Origin: Chitinivorax sp. B
GTDB lineage: Bacteria; Pseudomonadota; Gammaproteobacteria; Burkholderiales; SCOH01
Direction: 5' to 3'
DNA length: 64,000 nucleotides
Assembly: GCF_005503445.1 (NCBI RefSeq)
Contig: NZ_SCOH01000024.1
Span: forward strand, 1-64,000
Shown: one piece after another, positions 54,511 to 64,000 of the stretch
Layout of the letters: each line of letters starts with the position of its first letter
Position numbering within the stretch: position 1 is the first letter of the stretch
Program-made: the position numbers and the translations under genes
The notes under the pieces: model-generated
The model's input: only the letters and a program-made list of their open reading frames with translations
Told to the model about the DNA's origin: nothing
Databases searched by the model: none

Positions 54511-56199
54511 TCAAGCCGTTTCCCAGTGTTCCAAAATCAGTTGTAGCGTCGTATTGCCATTGTACTCATTGGCACTGAGCCGATAGACGGCCCGCACCCG
54601 TTCCGGTAAAGGAGTGGCGTGATTGAACAGCATGGCATCCAGCACTTGGCCCTGGTTGGCCAGCTTGAGTTTAAGGTGTCTGTCTGCAACCACGCGCTGA
54701 TTGGCGACATGGAATTCCCCATGAAAGGCGGGTTGGGGAAAACCTTGTCCCCATACGTGGCGATTTAGATTGGCGGCAATATCCAGCGAGAATTCGCGAG
54801 CACTCAGCTCGCCATCGGTCAGGAATTCGCGCGCCAGATCGTCGGCGTGCAGCAGGCTGCGTGCCACGTCATCAAACGCCTGCTTGAAGTGTTCAAAGTC
54901 ACACTCACGAATGGTCAGCCCGGCTGCAGCAGCGTGACCGCCAAATTTCAGGATCAAATTTGGATAACGCTTGGAGAGCAAATCCAGTGCATCACGCAAA
55001 TGGAGTGGGCCGATAGAGCGTCCGGAGCCTTTGATCTCTCCCTCGTGGCCAGGGGCAAATACAATAGTCGGCCGATGAAAACGATCCTTGACGCGTGAGG
55101 CCAGAATGCCGATTACGCCCTGATGCCAATCATTCCGGTACAAACTGATTGCATAACGGTCATCGGCGTTCAATCCATCCAGAATCGCTAGGGCTTCTTC
55201 CTGCATGCCGCTTTCGATGTTGCGACGCTCCCGGTTCAGTCGATCCAGTTCGCTGGCCAATGCCAGTGCATGGTCCACATTGTCGGTCAGCAGGCAGGCA
55301 ATGCCCAGTGACATGTCGTCCAACCGGCCGGCAGCATTCAGGCGTGGGCCTAAGGTAAAGCCCAAGTCGAAACAGCTGGCCTGGGCAAATTGGCGACCAG
55401 CAATGCGAAACAGGCTCAGAATGCCCGGTACGGCCCGGCCGGCACGCATACGCGCCAACCCCTGACTGACCAGAATGCGGTTGTTGTGGTCGAGTTTGAC
55501 AACATCGGCCACTGTGCCAAGTGCGACCAAGTCAAGTAGATTGCCCAAATTGGGGCCACTGCCATCGCCAAATGCGCCACGTTGGCGCAATTCGGCCCGT
55601 AAGGCCAGCATGACATAGAAAATGACGCCGACGCCAGCCAGACTCTTGCTAGGGAACGGACAATCCGGCTGGTTGGGGTTGACGATCAATGCCTCTGGTA
55701 ATGTATCGCCCGGTAAATGGTGGTCGGTAACCAGTACGTCAATGCCAAGTGTCTTGGCAGCTTGGATGCCGTCGACGCTGGCAATGCCGTTATCAACGGT
55801 GATCAGCAGGTCGGGTTGTCGCTGGGCTGCCAATTCGACAATTTCGGGCGTCAGGCCATAACCATATTCAAATCGGTTGGGGACGATGAAATCAACTGTA
55901 GCGCCCATGGCGTTTAATGCACGCATGGCGACAGCACAGGCCGTGGCGCCGTCTGAATCGTAATCGGCAACGATCAACAGGCGTTCACGGTGCGCAATGG
56001 CATCGGCCAGTCGGCTGGCGGCGGCTTCAACGTTCTTCAGTTGATGAAATGGAATCAGTTTGTCCAGGCCGGTTTCCAAATCACCTGGATGACTGACTCC
56101 GCGCGCAGCGTAAAGGCGTGCAAACAGTGGAGGCAAACCACTACTGACCAGCTGTTCAACATGGGTGGATTGATAGGGGCGGGTACGAATCGTGCTCAT
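54511..56199 (-). CDS. recJ: single-stranded-DNA-specific exonuclease RecJ
   Basis: The start is ATG 56199 (MSTIRTRPYQ), with GGAG 8 bases before it; a longer frame to 56283 overlaps the previous gene. The 562-residue protein has the DHH phosphoesterase motifs VADYDSDGATA (about 75), ITVDNGI (about 130), VTDHHLPG (about 155), and the DHHA1-domain GGHAAAAGLTI near 430. RecJ is the 5'-to-3' exonuclease of RecF recombination and mismatch repair. The start overlaps the stop of the upstream gene (ATGA). Confidence 0.95.
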   Translation of the reverse strand: MSTIRTRPYQSTHVEQLVSSGLPPLFARLYAARGVSHPGDLETGLDKLIPFHQLKNVEAAASRLADAIAHRERLLIVADYDSDGATACAVAMRALNAMGATVDFIVPNRFEYGYGLTPEIVELAAQRQPDLLITVDNGIASVDGIQAAKTLGIDVLVTDHHLPGDTLPEALIVNPNQPDCPFPSKSLAGVGVIFYVMLALRAELRQRGAFGDGSGPNLGNLLDLVALGTVADVVKLDHNNRILVSQGLARMRAGRAVPGILSLFRIAGRQFAQASCFDLGFTLGPRLNAAGRLDDMSLGIACLLTDNVDHALALASELDRLNRERRNIESGMQEEALAILDGLNADDRYAISLYRNDWHQGVIGILASRVKDRFHRPTIVFAPGHEGEIKGSGRSIGPLHLRDALDLLSKRYPNLILKFGGHAAAAGLTIRECDFEHFKQAFDDVARSLLHADDLAREFLTDGELSAREFSLDIAANLNRHVWGQGFPQPAFHGEFHVANQRVVADRHLKLKLANQGQVLDAMLFNHATPLPERVRAVYRLSANEYNGNTTLQLILEHWETA

Positions 56200-57224
56200 G
56201 TCGGATCTCCAGCGGATGCCCAATGGCCGAGCGATTGGCTGCCTTTCCAGAACTGCCAGCGTGCAGTCGGTTTGATAAGGCAATCAAAATACCCAGGGGC
56301 CACTAGCAATAGGCTATTGAGTTGTCCACTGGCCAATAGTGTTTTCATTGGGGTGAACCAGTCTTGTTCCAGGTGTAACAGCGTTTCCCGCCAACCATAG
56401 GCATCGCCATAGGAGGCAGCCCCGCTTAAGCTGTCAAGGATAATCAGTTGTTGCTCGCCCTGCGCTTGACCATGCCATACGGTTGCTGTGGCGGGCAAGT
56501 TGTCAAAGGGTAGTTGGGCGGCGTGGGCCAGTGCGGCCGCCTCGTGTTGATCTGCCCAGCATTGTTGATAAGGCTTGTGCAAGCTTGGCGGCAAAGTGCC
56601 GCCGCCCCAAGGCCAGATACTGTTGATCGTCGGGTCGCCTGCCGCATCTCGTGCATCATTGACTGGGTGGTTGTACAACAGCATTTGCAGTTCGTTCAGC
56701 AGGTGGTGCCAGTGCATGGCGTCGTGCCCCTGTGGTAGGTGGCGATGGATATCCTGCCCGATGACGTGCTCGACCGGTACTACCGTGATGTGGGGTGTTT
56801 GATTGCAGCGTAGATACCAGCGATTGGGATAGGGGGCGATGAAATGCAGACCATCTTCCGAAAAATGTTGATTGAGTGAAGCCATAATTGCATCGGCCTC
56901 GTATTGGGTGATCGACAGAATCCCGCTGTCCGCCAGAATCAATTGGTCGCGATTGACTTGCAGGTGCACCGGGTCGGCGCGCATCCAGTAATCTCCAGCC
57001 GGTTCGGTACCGTCCAGCAACAGGCTCAATGGCGCCCAGGGCAACATGCCATCCGTCGACATGCCAAACCGCTGCGCCAGCCAGTGGTGTAGTGACAGGG
57101 GCTGAGGTGCATGTGCACCACGGGATAGTAGCCAGCTTAATGCGGGCAAGGGCAGGTCACGGTAGATTTCCGGCAGTGCCGGATCAGGCCAGAACAAATG
57201 CGGGGTGACAAGCGTCAGATGCAT
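56196..57224 (-). CDS. uncharacterised protein of the COG4255 (phosphoglycerate-mutase-like regulatory) type
   Basis: The start is ATG 57224 (MHLTLVTPHLFW); an in-frame start at 57260 adds 12 residues. The 342-residue soluble protein shows conserved LPALSWLLSRG near 25, LILADSGILSITQYEADAIMASLNQHF near 100 and WPWGGGTLPP near 215. This is the pattern of betaproteobacterial proteins often labelled phosphoglycerate mutase although no such activity is shown. It is coupled to recJ by a 4-base overlap, as is common in this group. Confidence 0.75.
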   Translation of the reverse strand: MHLTLVTPHLFWPDPALPEIYRDLPLPALSWLLSRGAHAPQPLSLHHWLAQRFGMSTDGMLPWAPLSLLLDGTEPAGDYWMRADPVHLQVNRDQLILADSGILSITQYEADAIMASLNQHFSEDGLHFIAPYPNRWYLRCNQTPHITVVPVEHVIGQDIHRHLPQGHDAMHWHHLLNELQMLLYNHPVNDARDAAGDPTINSIWPWGGGTLPPSLHKPYQQCWADQHEAAALAHAAQLPFDNLPATATVWHGQAQGEQQLIILDSLSGAASYGDAYGWRETLLHLEQDWFTPMKTLLASGQLNSLLLVAPGYFDCLIKPTARWQFWKGSQSLGHWASAGDPT

Positions 57225-57423
57225 GAGCGATGAATGCGGGCATGACGGGAAAGCGCGCATTCTACACTTACCATTTCCACCATTGATGCAGTTTTTTCCT
57301 TCGGTCAGTGTTGATTGATCACTGAATAGGCATGGCCGTCGCTGTGCCTTCGGGTTGGCATAAACTGGAGCCGACTTCTCGGATGTGGCACACTGCCGGC
57401 TCCATAAATTGAGGTAATGTCCG

Positions 57424-58668
57424 TTGACGCCATTTGAGTTGTTCGTCGGCTTGCGCTATACGCGCGCCAAGCGGCGTAATCATTTTATTTCCTTTATCTC
57501 CGGTGCTTCCATGGTCGGCATTGCGCTGGGCGTATGGGCTTTGATCGTGGTGTTGTCGGTGATGAACGGCTTTCAGAAAGAAGTCAGGGCACGCATGCTG
57601 TCAGTGGTGTCGCATGTGCAGGTGGTCGGCCCGCGCGACCGGTTGATGGATTGGCAGTATGTTACGAGCCAGGTCAAACAAAACAAACAGGTGGTGGCGA
57701 CCGCACCTTATGTCACAGGGCAAGGTCTGCTGAGCTTTGATACCACAGTCAAGGGTATTGCCGTCCAAGGTATTCTGCCAGTTGCTGAAGCCACAGTGTC
57801 TGATGTGGCCAAGCACATGAAGCATGGTCGCATGGATGCTCTTGTGCCCGGTGCGTTTGGCATGGTTTTGGGGCGTGGGGTGGCGCGTGAGTTAGGTGTA
57901 CAGCCTGGTGACAAAGTTACCTTGATCACACCGCAGGGCCAGGTTTCCCCAGTGGGCACTATGCCACGCTTCAAGCAGTTCACGGTGGTGGGTGTGTTCG
58001 AGATGGACCTGTTCCAATACGACGACACCTTGGCTTACATTCATATGACAGATGCGCAAAAGTTGTTTCGTTTTGGTGATGATGTCAGCGGCGTTCGTTT
58101 GAAACTGGATGATGTGATGCAGTCGCCCAGCGTCGCACGGAATCTGATCCATACACTGAAAGCGGATGCCTATGTGATGGACTGGACACAACAAAACGCC
58201 AATTATTTCCGTGCGGTACAAATCGAAAAGCGCATGATGTTCATCATCCTGACCTTGATTGTGGCGGTGGCGGCATTCAATCTGGTTTCCACGCTGGTGA
58301 TGACGGTCACCGACAAGCAGGCTGATATCGCCATCTTGCGCACCATGGGGGCATCGCCAGGTTCCATCATGAAGATTTTTGTGGTTCAGGGATCGATTGT
58401 CGGTTTCATCGGCACCATCATTGGTTCCCTTGCTGGCATTGTGACGGCGCTGAATATCGACGTGATCGTACCGACCATCGAACGTTTCATCGGCACCAAA
58501 ATTCTGGCAGGCGAAGTCTATTTCATTACCGAATTGCCCTCTGACCTTCAATGGATGGATGTTTCGACCATCACCGTTGTGTCGTTGATTCTTTCCCTGT
58601 TGGCCACGATCTACCCAAGCTGGCGTGCTGCCCGCATCAATCCGGCGGAGGCACTGCGCTATGAGTAA
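57424..58668 (+). CDS. lolC: lipoprotein-releasing ABC transporter permease LolC/LolE
   Basis: The start is TTG 57424, giving [23 protein letters not shown], the normal N-terminus. The 414-residue inner-membrane protein has one membrane segment near 25-48, a large periplasmic domain, and three segments after residue 270 with the coupling motif [16 protein letters not shown]. Together with LolD it detaches lipoproteins from the inner membrane and hands them to LolA. Only one permease gene is present; many betaproteobacteria have a single LolC/E-type protein that works as a homodimer. Confidence 0.92.
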   Translation: MTPFELFVGLRYTRAKRRNHFISFISGASMVGIALGVWALIVVLSVMNGFQKEVRARMLSVVSHVQVVGPRDRLMDWQYVTSQVKQNKQVVATAPYVTGQGLLSFDTTVKGIAVQGILPVAEATVSDVAKHMKHGRMDALVPGAFGMVLGRGVARELGVQPGDKVTLITPQGQVSPVGTMPRFKQFTVVGVFEMDLFQYDDTLAYIHMTDAQKLFRFGDDVSGVRLKLDDVMQSPSVARNLIHTLKADAYVMDWTQQNANYFRAVQIEKRMMFIILTLIVAVAAFNLVSTLVMTVTDKQADIAILRTMGASPGSIMKIFVVQGSIVGFIGTIIGSLAGIVTALNIDVIVPTIERFIGTKILAGEVYFITELPSDLQWMDVSTITVVSLILSLLATIYPSWRAARINPAEALRYE

Positions 58669-59335
58669 GCCAATCATTCATTGTCAGGCGGTTGAAAAGA
58701 TCTTCCTGCAGGGCAAAACGGAAGTACCCGTCTTGCGGGGTATCGATTTCACGGTGGAAAAGGGCGAGATCGTTGCGATCGTGGGTGCTTCCGGTTCTGG
58801 CAAGAGCACTTTTCTGCATGTGGTGGGCGGCTTGGATAGCCCGACACGTGGCCAGATCCAGATTGATGGCCAAGAGATCGCCAAGCTGGATGAGCGCCGC
58901 AAGGGGGAATTGCGCAATCGGGCTTTGGGTTTCGTTTATCAGTTCCACCATCTGCTGCCAGAATTCACCGCGCTGGAGAACGTCGCCATGCCTTTGCTGA
59001 TCCGTCGTGAAACGGCGGCATCTGCTACGCAGCAAGCCAAGCAGATGCTGGAGCAAGTTGGCCTGGGGCATCGTCTGACCCACAAGCCGGGTGAGCTGTC
59101 TGGCGGCGAGCGCCAACGTGCTGCCATCGCTCGGGCGTTGGTTACCAAGCCCGCCTGCTTGTTGGCCGATGAACCTACCGGCAATCTGGATCGCAAGACA
59201 GCCAATGAGGTGTATGAGCTGATGCTGAACTTGAACCGACAATTGAGCACCTCGCTGGTGCTGGTTACACATGATCAGGAGCTGGCCGCCAAGGCGGACC
59301 GGATTCTGCATATGGAAGATGGGGTGCTGAGGTAA
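58661..59335 (+). CDS. lolD: lipoprotein-releasing ABC transporter ATPase
   Basis: The start is ATG 58661, with GGAGG upstream, overlapping lolC by 8 bases; an earlier in-frame start is not supported. The 224-residue ATPase has Walker [10 protein letters not shown] (about 41), the Q-loop, the signature [15 protein letters not shown] (about 145), and Walker [12 protein letters not shown], the MacB/LolD form. It powers lipoprotein release with LolC. Confidence 0.95.
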   Translation: MSKPIIHCQAVEKIFLQGKTEVPVLRGIDFTVEKGEIVAIVGASGSGKSTFLHVVGGLDSPTRGQIQIDGQEIAKLDERRKGELRNRALGFVYQFHHLLPEFTALENVAMPLLIRRETAASATQQAKQMLEQVGLGHRLTHKPGELSGGERQRAAIARALVTKPACLLADEPTGNLDRKTANEVYELMLNLNRQLSTSLVLVTHDQELAAKADRILHMEDGVLR

Positions 59336-59354
59336 TCATCCGGCTGGCTTTGCC

Positions 59355-59399
59355 ACTTGGCCTGTCATCATCATCCGTCAATAAAATGACAGGCCAAGT
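59355..59399. terminator. 14-bp perfect hairpin after lolD
   Basis: ACTTGGCCTGTCAT (59355-59368) and ATGACAGGCCAAGT (59386-59399) pair perfectly around a 17-base loop, 20 bases after the lolD stop. No T run follows, so it may be Rho-linked or an RNA-stability element. The rest of 59336-59577 shows only a possible gltX promoter area. Confidence 0.5.
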
Positions 59400-59577
59400 C
59401 GTGCGCGCTGGGTTTCCTATTTGCATGCTCAGTAAATACCCTCATCAAAACACAGGGTGACTGCCCAGCAAATCTGCAGCTACTGGCTGTGGCGAGTCAG
59501 TGGGACCCAAGCCCGTGCTTAGGTGGCCTACATTTTTCAGGTAGAATGTACCGTTTTCCCGCAACGATACGTTCATC

Positions 59578-60960
59578 ATGATTCGCACGCGTTTTGCTCC
59601 TAGCCCTACCGGCTATCTTCACATTGGCGGTGTACGCACCGCACTGTTCTCCTGGGCTTTTGCCCGTAAGCATGGCGGCACCTTTGTGTTGCGCATTGAA
59701 GACACCGATCTGGAGCGTTCCACCCCTGAATCTGTCAAGGCGATTCTGGATGGCATGCAATGGGTGGGGTTGGCGCATGACGAAGGCCCGTTCTATCAAA
59801 CCCATCGCTTTGACCGCTATAAGGCCGTCATCCAGGAAATGTTGGTCACAGGTACCGCCTATTACTGTTACAGTTCGAAGGAAGAGTTGGACCAGATGCG
59901 TGCCGATGCCGAAGCACGGGGTGAGAAGCCGCGTTACGACCGGCGTTGGCGCCCGGAGGCAGGTAAAACATTACCCCCTCCACCTGCTGGCGTGCAGCCT
60001 GTAGTGCGCTTTAAGACGCCATTAGATGGCGTGGTAGCGTGGGATGATGCGGTGAAGGGCCGTATCGAAATCAGCAATGATGAGTTGGATGACTTGATCA
60101 TTGCCCGCGGTGATGGTGCGCCAACCTATAACTTCTGCGTGGTGGTGGACGACTGGGATATGGGCATCACCCATGTGATTCGCGGGGATGATCACGTCAA
60201 CAACACGCCGCGTCAGATCAATATTCTGAAAGCATTGGGCGCACCTGTGCCGGTTTACGGCCATTTGCCGATGATTCTGCGTGAAGATGGCCAGAAGATG
60301 TCCAAGCGTCGTGATGCGGTGAGCGTGGTGGAATATGCCACCATGGGCATCCTGCCTGAAGCGCTGTTGAACTATTTGGCGCGTTTGGGGTGGGGGTATG
60401 GCGATGCGGAATTCTTTACCGTGGATCAGTTTGTGGAATGGTTCAGCCTGGAGGGAGTTAGCCCCAGCCCGTCGCGTTTTGATAAAGAAAAGCTGATGTG
60501 GTTGAATGCACAGCATATGAAGGCTGCAGACAACATCCGTTTGGCTGATCTGGTTTTACCGCGCCTGACGGATAAGGGTATTGTCACAGATGCCGGGCCT
60601 GTCTTGGCGGCGGTGATTGGTTTGGTCAAGGAGCGGGTGCAGGATCTGAATGCCTTGGCAGAGCAGTGCGATTACTTCTACCAGAAGCGTGCCCCGTCTG
60701 CCGAAGACTTGGCCAAGCATCTGGATGACGCTTCTGCGGCTCGTATGGCCCGTTTCGCAGCCAGGTTGGCTGGGTTGTCGGATTGGACTGCTGAAGCGAT
60801 CCATGGCCTGTTCAAGCCCTTCTGCGAAGAGGAGGGTGTCAAGATGGGTCAATTGGGTATGCCGCTGCGGGTGAAGGTATGTGGTACCACCCAGACTCCG
60901 TCGATTGATGCGGTTCTGACATTGATCGGTAAGGAAGAGGTGTTACGCCGGATGGCATAA
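59578..60960 (+). CDS. gltX: glutamyl-tRNA synthetase
   Basis: A 460-residue class I synthetase. The HIGH-type motif is in [20 protein letters not shown] (residues 4-23) and the KMSKR motif in [12 protein letters not shown] near 240. The anticodon-binding domain follows to the end. The enzyme charges tRNA-Glu; length and motifs are normal. It is monocistronic and ends at a strong terminator. Confidence 0.97.
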   Translation: MIRTRFAPSPTGYLHIGGVRTALFSWAFARKHGGTFVLRIEDTDLERSTPESVKAILDGMQWVGLAHDEGPFYQTHRFDRYKAVIQEMLVTGTAYYCYSSKEELDQMRADAEARGEKPRYDRRWRPEAGKTLPPPPAGVQPVVRFKTPLDGVVAWDDAVKGRIEISNDELDDLIIARGDGAPTYNFCVVVDDWDMGITHVIRGDDHVNNTPRQINILKALGAPVPVYGHLPMILREDGQKMSKRRDAVSVVEYATMGILPEALLNYLARLGWGYGDAEFFTVDQFVEWFSLEGVSPSPSRFDKEKLMWLNAQHMKAADNIRLADLVLPRLTDKGIVTDAGPVLAAVIGLVKERVQDLNALAEQCDYFYQKRAPSAEDLAKHLDDASAARMARFAARLAGLSDWTAEAIHGLFKPFCEEEGVKMGQLGMPLRVKVCGTTQTPSIDAVLTLIGKEEVLRRMA

Positions 60961-60977
60961 GATCTTGCAGGGTATGG

Positions 60978-61009
60978 AAAAAAGCCGGCATGTCATTGCC
61001 GGTTTTTTT
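60978..61009. terminator. intrinsic terminator between gltX and hrcA
   Basis: AAAAAAGCCGGCA (60978-60990) and TGCCGGTTTTTTT (60997-61009) around TGTCAT, with one G.T pair. T runs are present on both strands, so it can serve gltX and the convergent hrcA. Confidence 0.88.
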
Positions 61010-61026
61010 ATGGCGTGGGTTTATGC

Positions 61027-62049
61027 TCAGGCGTGCGTGGCTACTGTTAATGCGCTGGATAGTAATTTGGCGGTTACATCCACGATTGGAATCACTCGCT
61101 CATAAGCCATGCGTGTGGGGCCAATGACACCTACTGTGCCAACGACTTCTCCATTCACTTCGTAAGGTGCGGTGACAACGGAGAACTCATCCAGCGGGAC
61201 GACACCTGATTCGCCACCAATGTAAATCTTCACACCTTGAGCCTGTCGGCTGATTTCCAGCAACTTCAACATTTCTGTTTTGTGTTCGAACAGGTCGAAT
61301 AGTCGACGCAGGCTATTAACGTTGGATGAAAAATCATCAATATTCAATAGGTTACGCTCGCCTGCAATCACGTATTGTCCTCCTGCACTAAGTGTTTCAT
61401 TGCTGGCGGCGAGCGCCGCAGTCATCAGGGCGCTGATGTCCACCTGCAATTGCTTCAATTCATCGCGCAGTGAAAGGGTGATGTCGTCCAGCGTCTTACC
61501 GGCGAAATGCAGATTAAAGAAGTTGCTGGCCAAGGTCAGTTCTGCCTGGGTATGCGTGCGATCGGTCAGCAGCATTCGATTTTGCACATCACCCTCGGGG
61601 GTTACCAGAATCAAGAGCACCCGTTTTTCGGAGAGTGGAATGAATTCGATGTGTTTGAACACATTGCTAGGAACTGGGGACATCACCACGCCGGCAAACT
61701 GTGTCAGTTCGGATAACAATTGGGAGGCTGAACTGATTAATCGTTGCGGGTTATCTGGATGCAGTTGCTCTTCCAGTTGATGGATCTCAACAGAGTGCAG
61801 TGGTTTGACGGTCAGTAATGTGTCGACAAATACTCGGTAGCCCAGTGGCGTCGGAATGCGGCCAGCCGACGTGTGGGGGCTGGTGATGAAGCCCATTTCT
61901 TCAAGATCTGCCATGACATTGCGTATGGAGGCAGCTGACAGGTCAAGCCCGGAATATTTGGATAGCGTCCGGGAGCCAACCGGCTGGCCGTCGCAGATAT
62001 AGCGTTCGACCAGTGTCTTGAGCAGGATTTGCGAGCGTTCGTTCAACAT
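61027..62049 (-). CDS. hrcA: heat-inducible transcription repressor HrcA
   Basis: ATG 62049 gives [20 protein letters not shown], the standard HrcA N-terminus, and 340 residues; ATG 62058 and a frame to 62130 are alternatives. The N-terminal winged helix ([36 protein letters not shown]) is followed by the GAF-like regulatory domain. HrcA represses groE/dnaK-type genes by binding CIRCE elements with help from GroEL. No CIRCE sequence was seen in this window, so its targets lie elsewhere. Confidence 0.95.
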   Translation of the reverse strand: MLNERSQILLKTLVERYICDGQPVGSRTLSKYSGLDLSAASIRNVMADLEEMGFITSPHTSAGRIPTPLGYRVFVDTLLTVKPLHSVEIHQLEEQLHPDNPQRLISSASQLLSELTQFAGVVMSPVPSNVFKHIEFIPLSEKRVLLILVTPEGDVQNRMLLTDRTHTQAELTLASNFFNLHFAGKTLDDITLSLRDELKQLQVDISALMTAALAASNETLSAGGQYVIAGERNLLNIDDFSSNVNSLRRLFDLFEHKTEMLKLLEISRQAQGVKIYIGGESGVVPLDEFSVVTAPYEVNGEVVGTVGVIGPTRMAYERVIPIVDVTAKLLSSALTVATHA

Positions 62050-62314
62050 ACTTTGCATTGTGTCACAAGTGATCGAAATCCTGTTGACGTTTGTTGTATC
62101 AAATATCATTATATTGTCATAAAGCAGCATTGCATCAATGGGTGTGATGTGTGTGCCAGTGGCATGTCAATCGGTATTCAACCTAGTATTGACGGGCTTT
62201 CTGGTGGATTCAAGAGTTATATGGCATCGGCCCGGCTTTCCTTAATGAACGTTGTTCAGTAAAAAACAATGCGATTCAAGGTATTGGTTTAACCATTCGG
62301 GTAACTACTTATTG

Positions 62315-62343
62315 TTGACAGTGGAAAATTTAGAGTTTACATT
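62315..62343 (+). promoter_or_regulatory. candidate sigma-70 promoter of the exported-protein gene
   Basis: TTGACA (62315-62320), a 17-base spacer, TACATT (62338-62343), 66 bases before the start of the exported protein. Confidence 0.5.
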
Positions 62344-62409
62344 CCACTCCAATTTGGGTGGTGCGGTGCTATATACATATTAATAAATCGCACTTGTTGA
62401 GGAGACGCG

Positions 62410-63090
62410 ATGAAGTTGCGGTGCTGCCTGTGCGGCATGCTGCTGGGTGCGGTAAGCATTCCAGTGGCTGGGGCGCCAGTAGGGTGCAACCCGCTCATCG
62501 AACCAGTGGAGCTGCGGGGTGAGGAATCACCCCGCAGTATTCCCGTTTTCATTCCCCGTGATATGGTGGCGCGTTTGCCCGGCTTTATGGTGCAGCCCCT
62601 CATTACACCCAATAATCTGCCCGAGCCTGGGTTGGGTTCTTCGTATTTGCCTCATATTGAATCTGCCGGGTCGTCTGCTGATGTGGTAACTGATGCGCAC
62701 CCTTATTCAGGGCAATCTGATAACCCACTGAGCATGGTGGGTATCAAGCTGGTTAGCTTGGCGCAGTCAATTGGACAGGGTGTCAAAGATGTGGCCTTGA
62801 CGGCTGGTCAGTTCACAATTGGCAAGCTTGCGCCGTTACTGGGGGTGGATCTCAGCCGTGCTCGCCTCAAGCCTACCGGTTTGAATCTGGTTGCAGATGT
62901 CGGTATGGCTCAGGCAGGCCGCCCGCGGTATGTTGGTATCAATAATGCCAATCCATCGCTGAATGCTATGCTTGATCGAGAATGGCAAAGCATGGAGCGT
63001 GCGCAGGCACATAGTCCGTCTGCTTGGCAGCCGCCTGGTGGTAAGTGGGAGGCTGCGGCAACCATTGGTATTGATTACCGCTTCGAGTAG
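62410..63090 (+). CDS. exported protein of unknown function
   Basis: ATG 62410 follows GAGGAG. The 226-residue protein has a signal peptide (MKLRCCLCGMLLGAVS...GAP, cleavage near 22), a Pro-rich first half, a helical middle (LVSLAQSIGQGVKDVALTAGQF), and ends in AATIGIDYRFE, which resembles a terminal outer-membrane beta strand. No family recognised. It is probably periplasmic or outer-membrane-associated. Confidence 0.65.
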   Translation: MKLRCCLCGMLLGAVSIPVAGAPVGCNPLIEPVELRGEESPRSIPVFIPRDMVARLPGFMVQPLITPNNLPEPGLGSSYLPHIESAGSSADVVTDAHPYSGQSDNPLSMVGIKLVSLAQSIGQGVKDVALTAGQFTIGKLAPLLGVDLSRARLKPTGLNLVADVGMAQAGRPRYVGINNANPSLNAMLDREWQSMERAQAHSPSAWQPPGGKWEAAATIGIDYRFE

Positions 63091-64000
63091 TTCTTCCTTT
63101 CTTTGATTTCTCCTCTGAATTCCATCTCGATGTGAGCGGGTTCTGTTTGGCTATTGGATTCAACATGTTTTGATGTTGGATCGCATGGCTGTTGGCAAGG
63201 CTTGGCTCTGGCTTGTGTTGTGGGGCGATATTACTTGATGGTTCGACGAGGCACTGGTGCCTATGCTGTGAATGCTGGCTAGGTCTAGGTTGGACGTACC
63301 GCCAAAACCTGATCATTGCCTCCTATAAATTGATGGGCATAAGCTTCATTGCTTGCATTCTCTGGTGGTGTGGCAGGTTTTTTTGCAGTGCGTGATGGAG
63401 CTGCTGCACCTCGCCCTGCGATTTCTTCTCATCATCTCGTCTGTTTTTCCTTTCGTCGGATTGGTGCTGGTTTTCGTAGTTTTACGAATTGACCGCCTGA
63501 TGCCGCTACAGCACTGTCATGTTCGGCATTTGCTCATGTTATTTATATATTCAATAAAGATAAATTATTTGTTGGTATATTTTTGAGATTTGTAGGTAGT
63601 TATGCCAAGATTTTTCTGGGGTTTCGCTATTTGCTTTTCATGTTGGATGTTTATTTTATTCGTTTTAAAACAATGTATTGTTTGATTTAAAGTTGAATTT
63701 ATTGGTAGTAATACTGACATGTCTATTATTTTATAATACTTTATTGATATTCTAGTAATTGATAGAATTAATGCAAATGTGTTGTTGGTTGGGCTGGGGC
63801 CATTCTATTGATCGGGTAGCCATTTTTCTGCCGAGATTTTCAGTTCAAGTATCTGATGTTGAATGAAGTTGTCGCTAGTGAGCATCTTTTCCTTGAGCGT
63901 GGTTGTAAGCAAGTCCAGCGTTTGTTAGCACTGTTTGGGACAGTGCTCCTGATTAATGATTGATTGTTGAGGTGTGTTGTGGTGTTTATCCGTAGTTCCA
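63091..64000. other. AT-rich region without a supportable gene
   Basis: About 910 bases, strongly AT-rich after 63540. Short open frames (63192-63395, 63353-63586) lack ribosome sites and look accidental. The one clear structure is a hairpin at 63927-63947: AGCACTGT and ACAGTGCT around TTGGG. It may be a terminator or operator for a gene beyond the window. Confidence 0.55.

Noticed and set aside
61027-62409. A CIRCE element next to hrcA
   Set aside because: No TTAGCACTC...GAGTGCTAA-like inverted repeat was seen.
63192-63586. Two short hydrophobic frames near the right end
   Set aside because: No Shine-Dalgarno, non-ATG start for one, AT-rich non-coding look.
1-64000. CRISPR arrays, prophage, rRNA or tRNA genes
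   Set aside because: No short regularly spaced repeats, phage genes or RNA gene signatures were seen.

Overview
The window is chromosomal DNA of a Gram-negative bacterium, most likely a betaproteobacterium of the Neisseriales/Chitinibacterales type. The evidence is a gcvTHP operon behind a tandem glycine riboswitch, LolC/LolD, an hrpA helicase, hrcA, gltX, an apparent type VI effector, and moderate GC with AT-rich intergenic stretches. I cannot name the species. No rRNA, tRNA, CRISPR array or complete insertion sequence was seen.

Layout. 1-4.0 kb: the 3' part of a Tle1-like (DUF2235) lipase, a small lipoprotein that may be its immunity protein, a terminator and an EAL-HDOD signalling protein. 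4.2-8.1 kb: hrpA. 8.5-41.1 kb: a GNAT gene and then a roughly 32-kb biosynthetic region, all on the plus strand and with many start/stop overlaps. In order it holds a mono-modular PKS (KS-AT-ACP), a luciferase-like FMN monooxygenase, an acyl-ACP-reductase-like Rossmann enzyme, and an 11.5-kb NRPS gene (FAAL-ACP-C-A-PCP-C-A-PCP-C-A-PCP). These are followed by a Cys-less carboxymuconolactone-decarboxylase-like protein, a nucleotidyltransferase, an MFS exporter, an unknown protein, a second AMP-ligase, a type II thioesterase, NAD synthetase, a flavin reductase, a LysE exporter, a lipoprotein penicillin acylase, a sigma-54 activator and an aminotransferase. 41.4-44.0 kb: a minus-strand trio of a deacetylase and two acyltransferases. 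44.6-48.0 kb: small membrane and regulatory genes, an alpha/beta hydrolase and gcvR. 48.4-53.3 kb: gcvP, gcvH and gcvT with the riboswitch. 53.4-64 kb: a PerM-type permease, recJ, lolC, lolD, gltX, hrcA, an exported protein and an AT-rich tail.

How the biosynthetic genes may work together (inference): the FAAL activates a fatty acid and loads it on the first carrier. Three NRPS modules add amino acids, and modules 1 and 2 have practically identical A domains, so they should add the same residue. The PKS adds a malonyl unit. The LLM, served by the flavin reductase, oxidises the chain, and the reductase-like protein may release it as an aldehyde or alcohol, since there is no terminal TE or R domain. 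The periplasmic acylase may then remove the fatty acyl group, as PvdQ does for pyoverdine.

The most unusual features are a 2315-bp near-perfect internal duplication in the NRPS gene lying inside a sharply bounded high-GC block, the free-standing AAR-like reductase, a short helical motif shared by the LLM and reductase N termini and the PKS C terminus, and two copies of a 142-bp MITE-like element, one of them inserted exactly in the TGA stop codon of the reductase gene.
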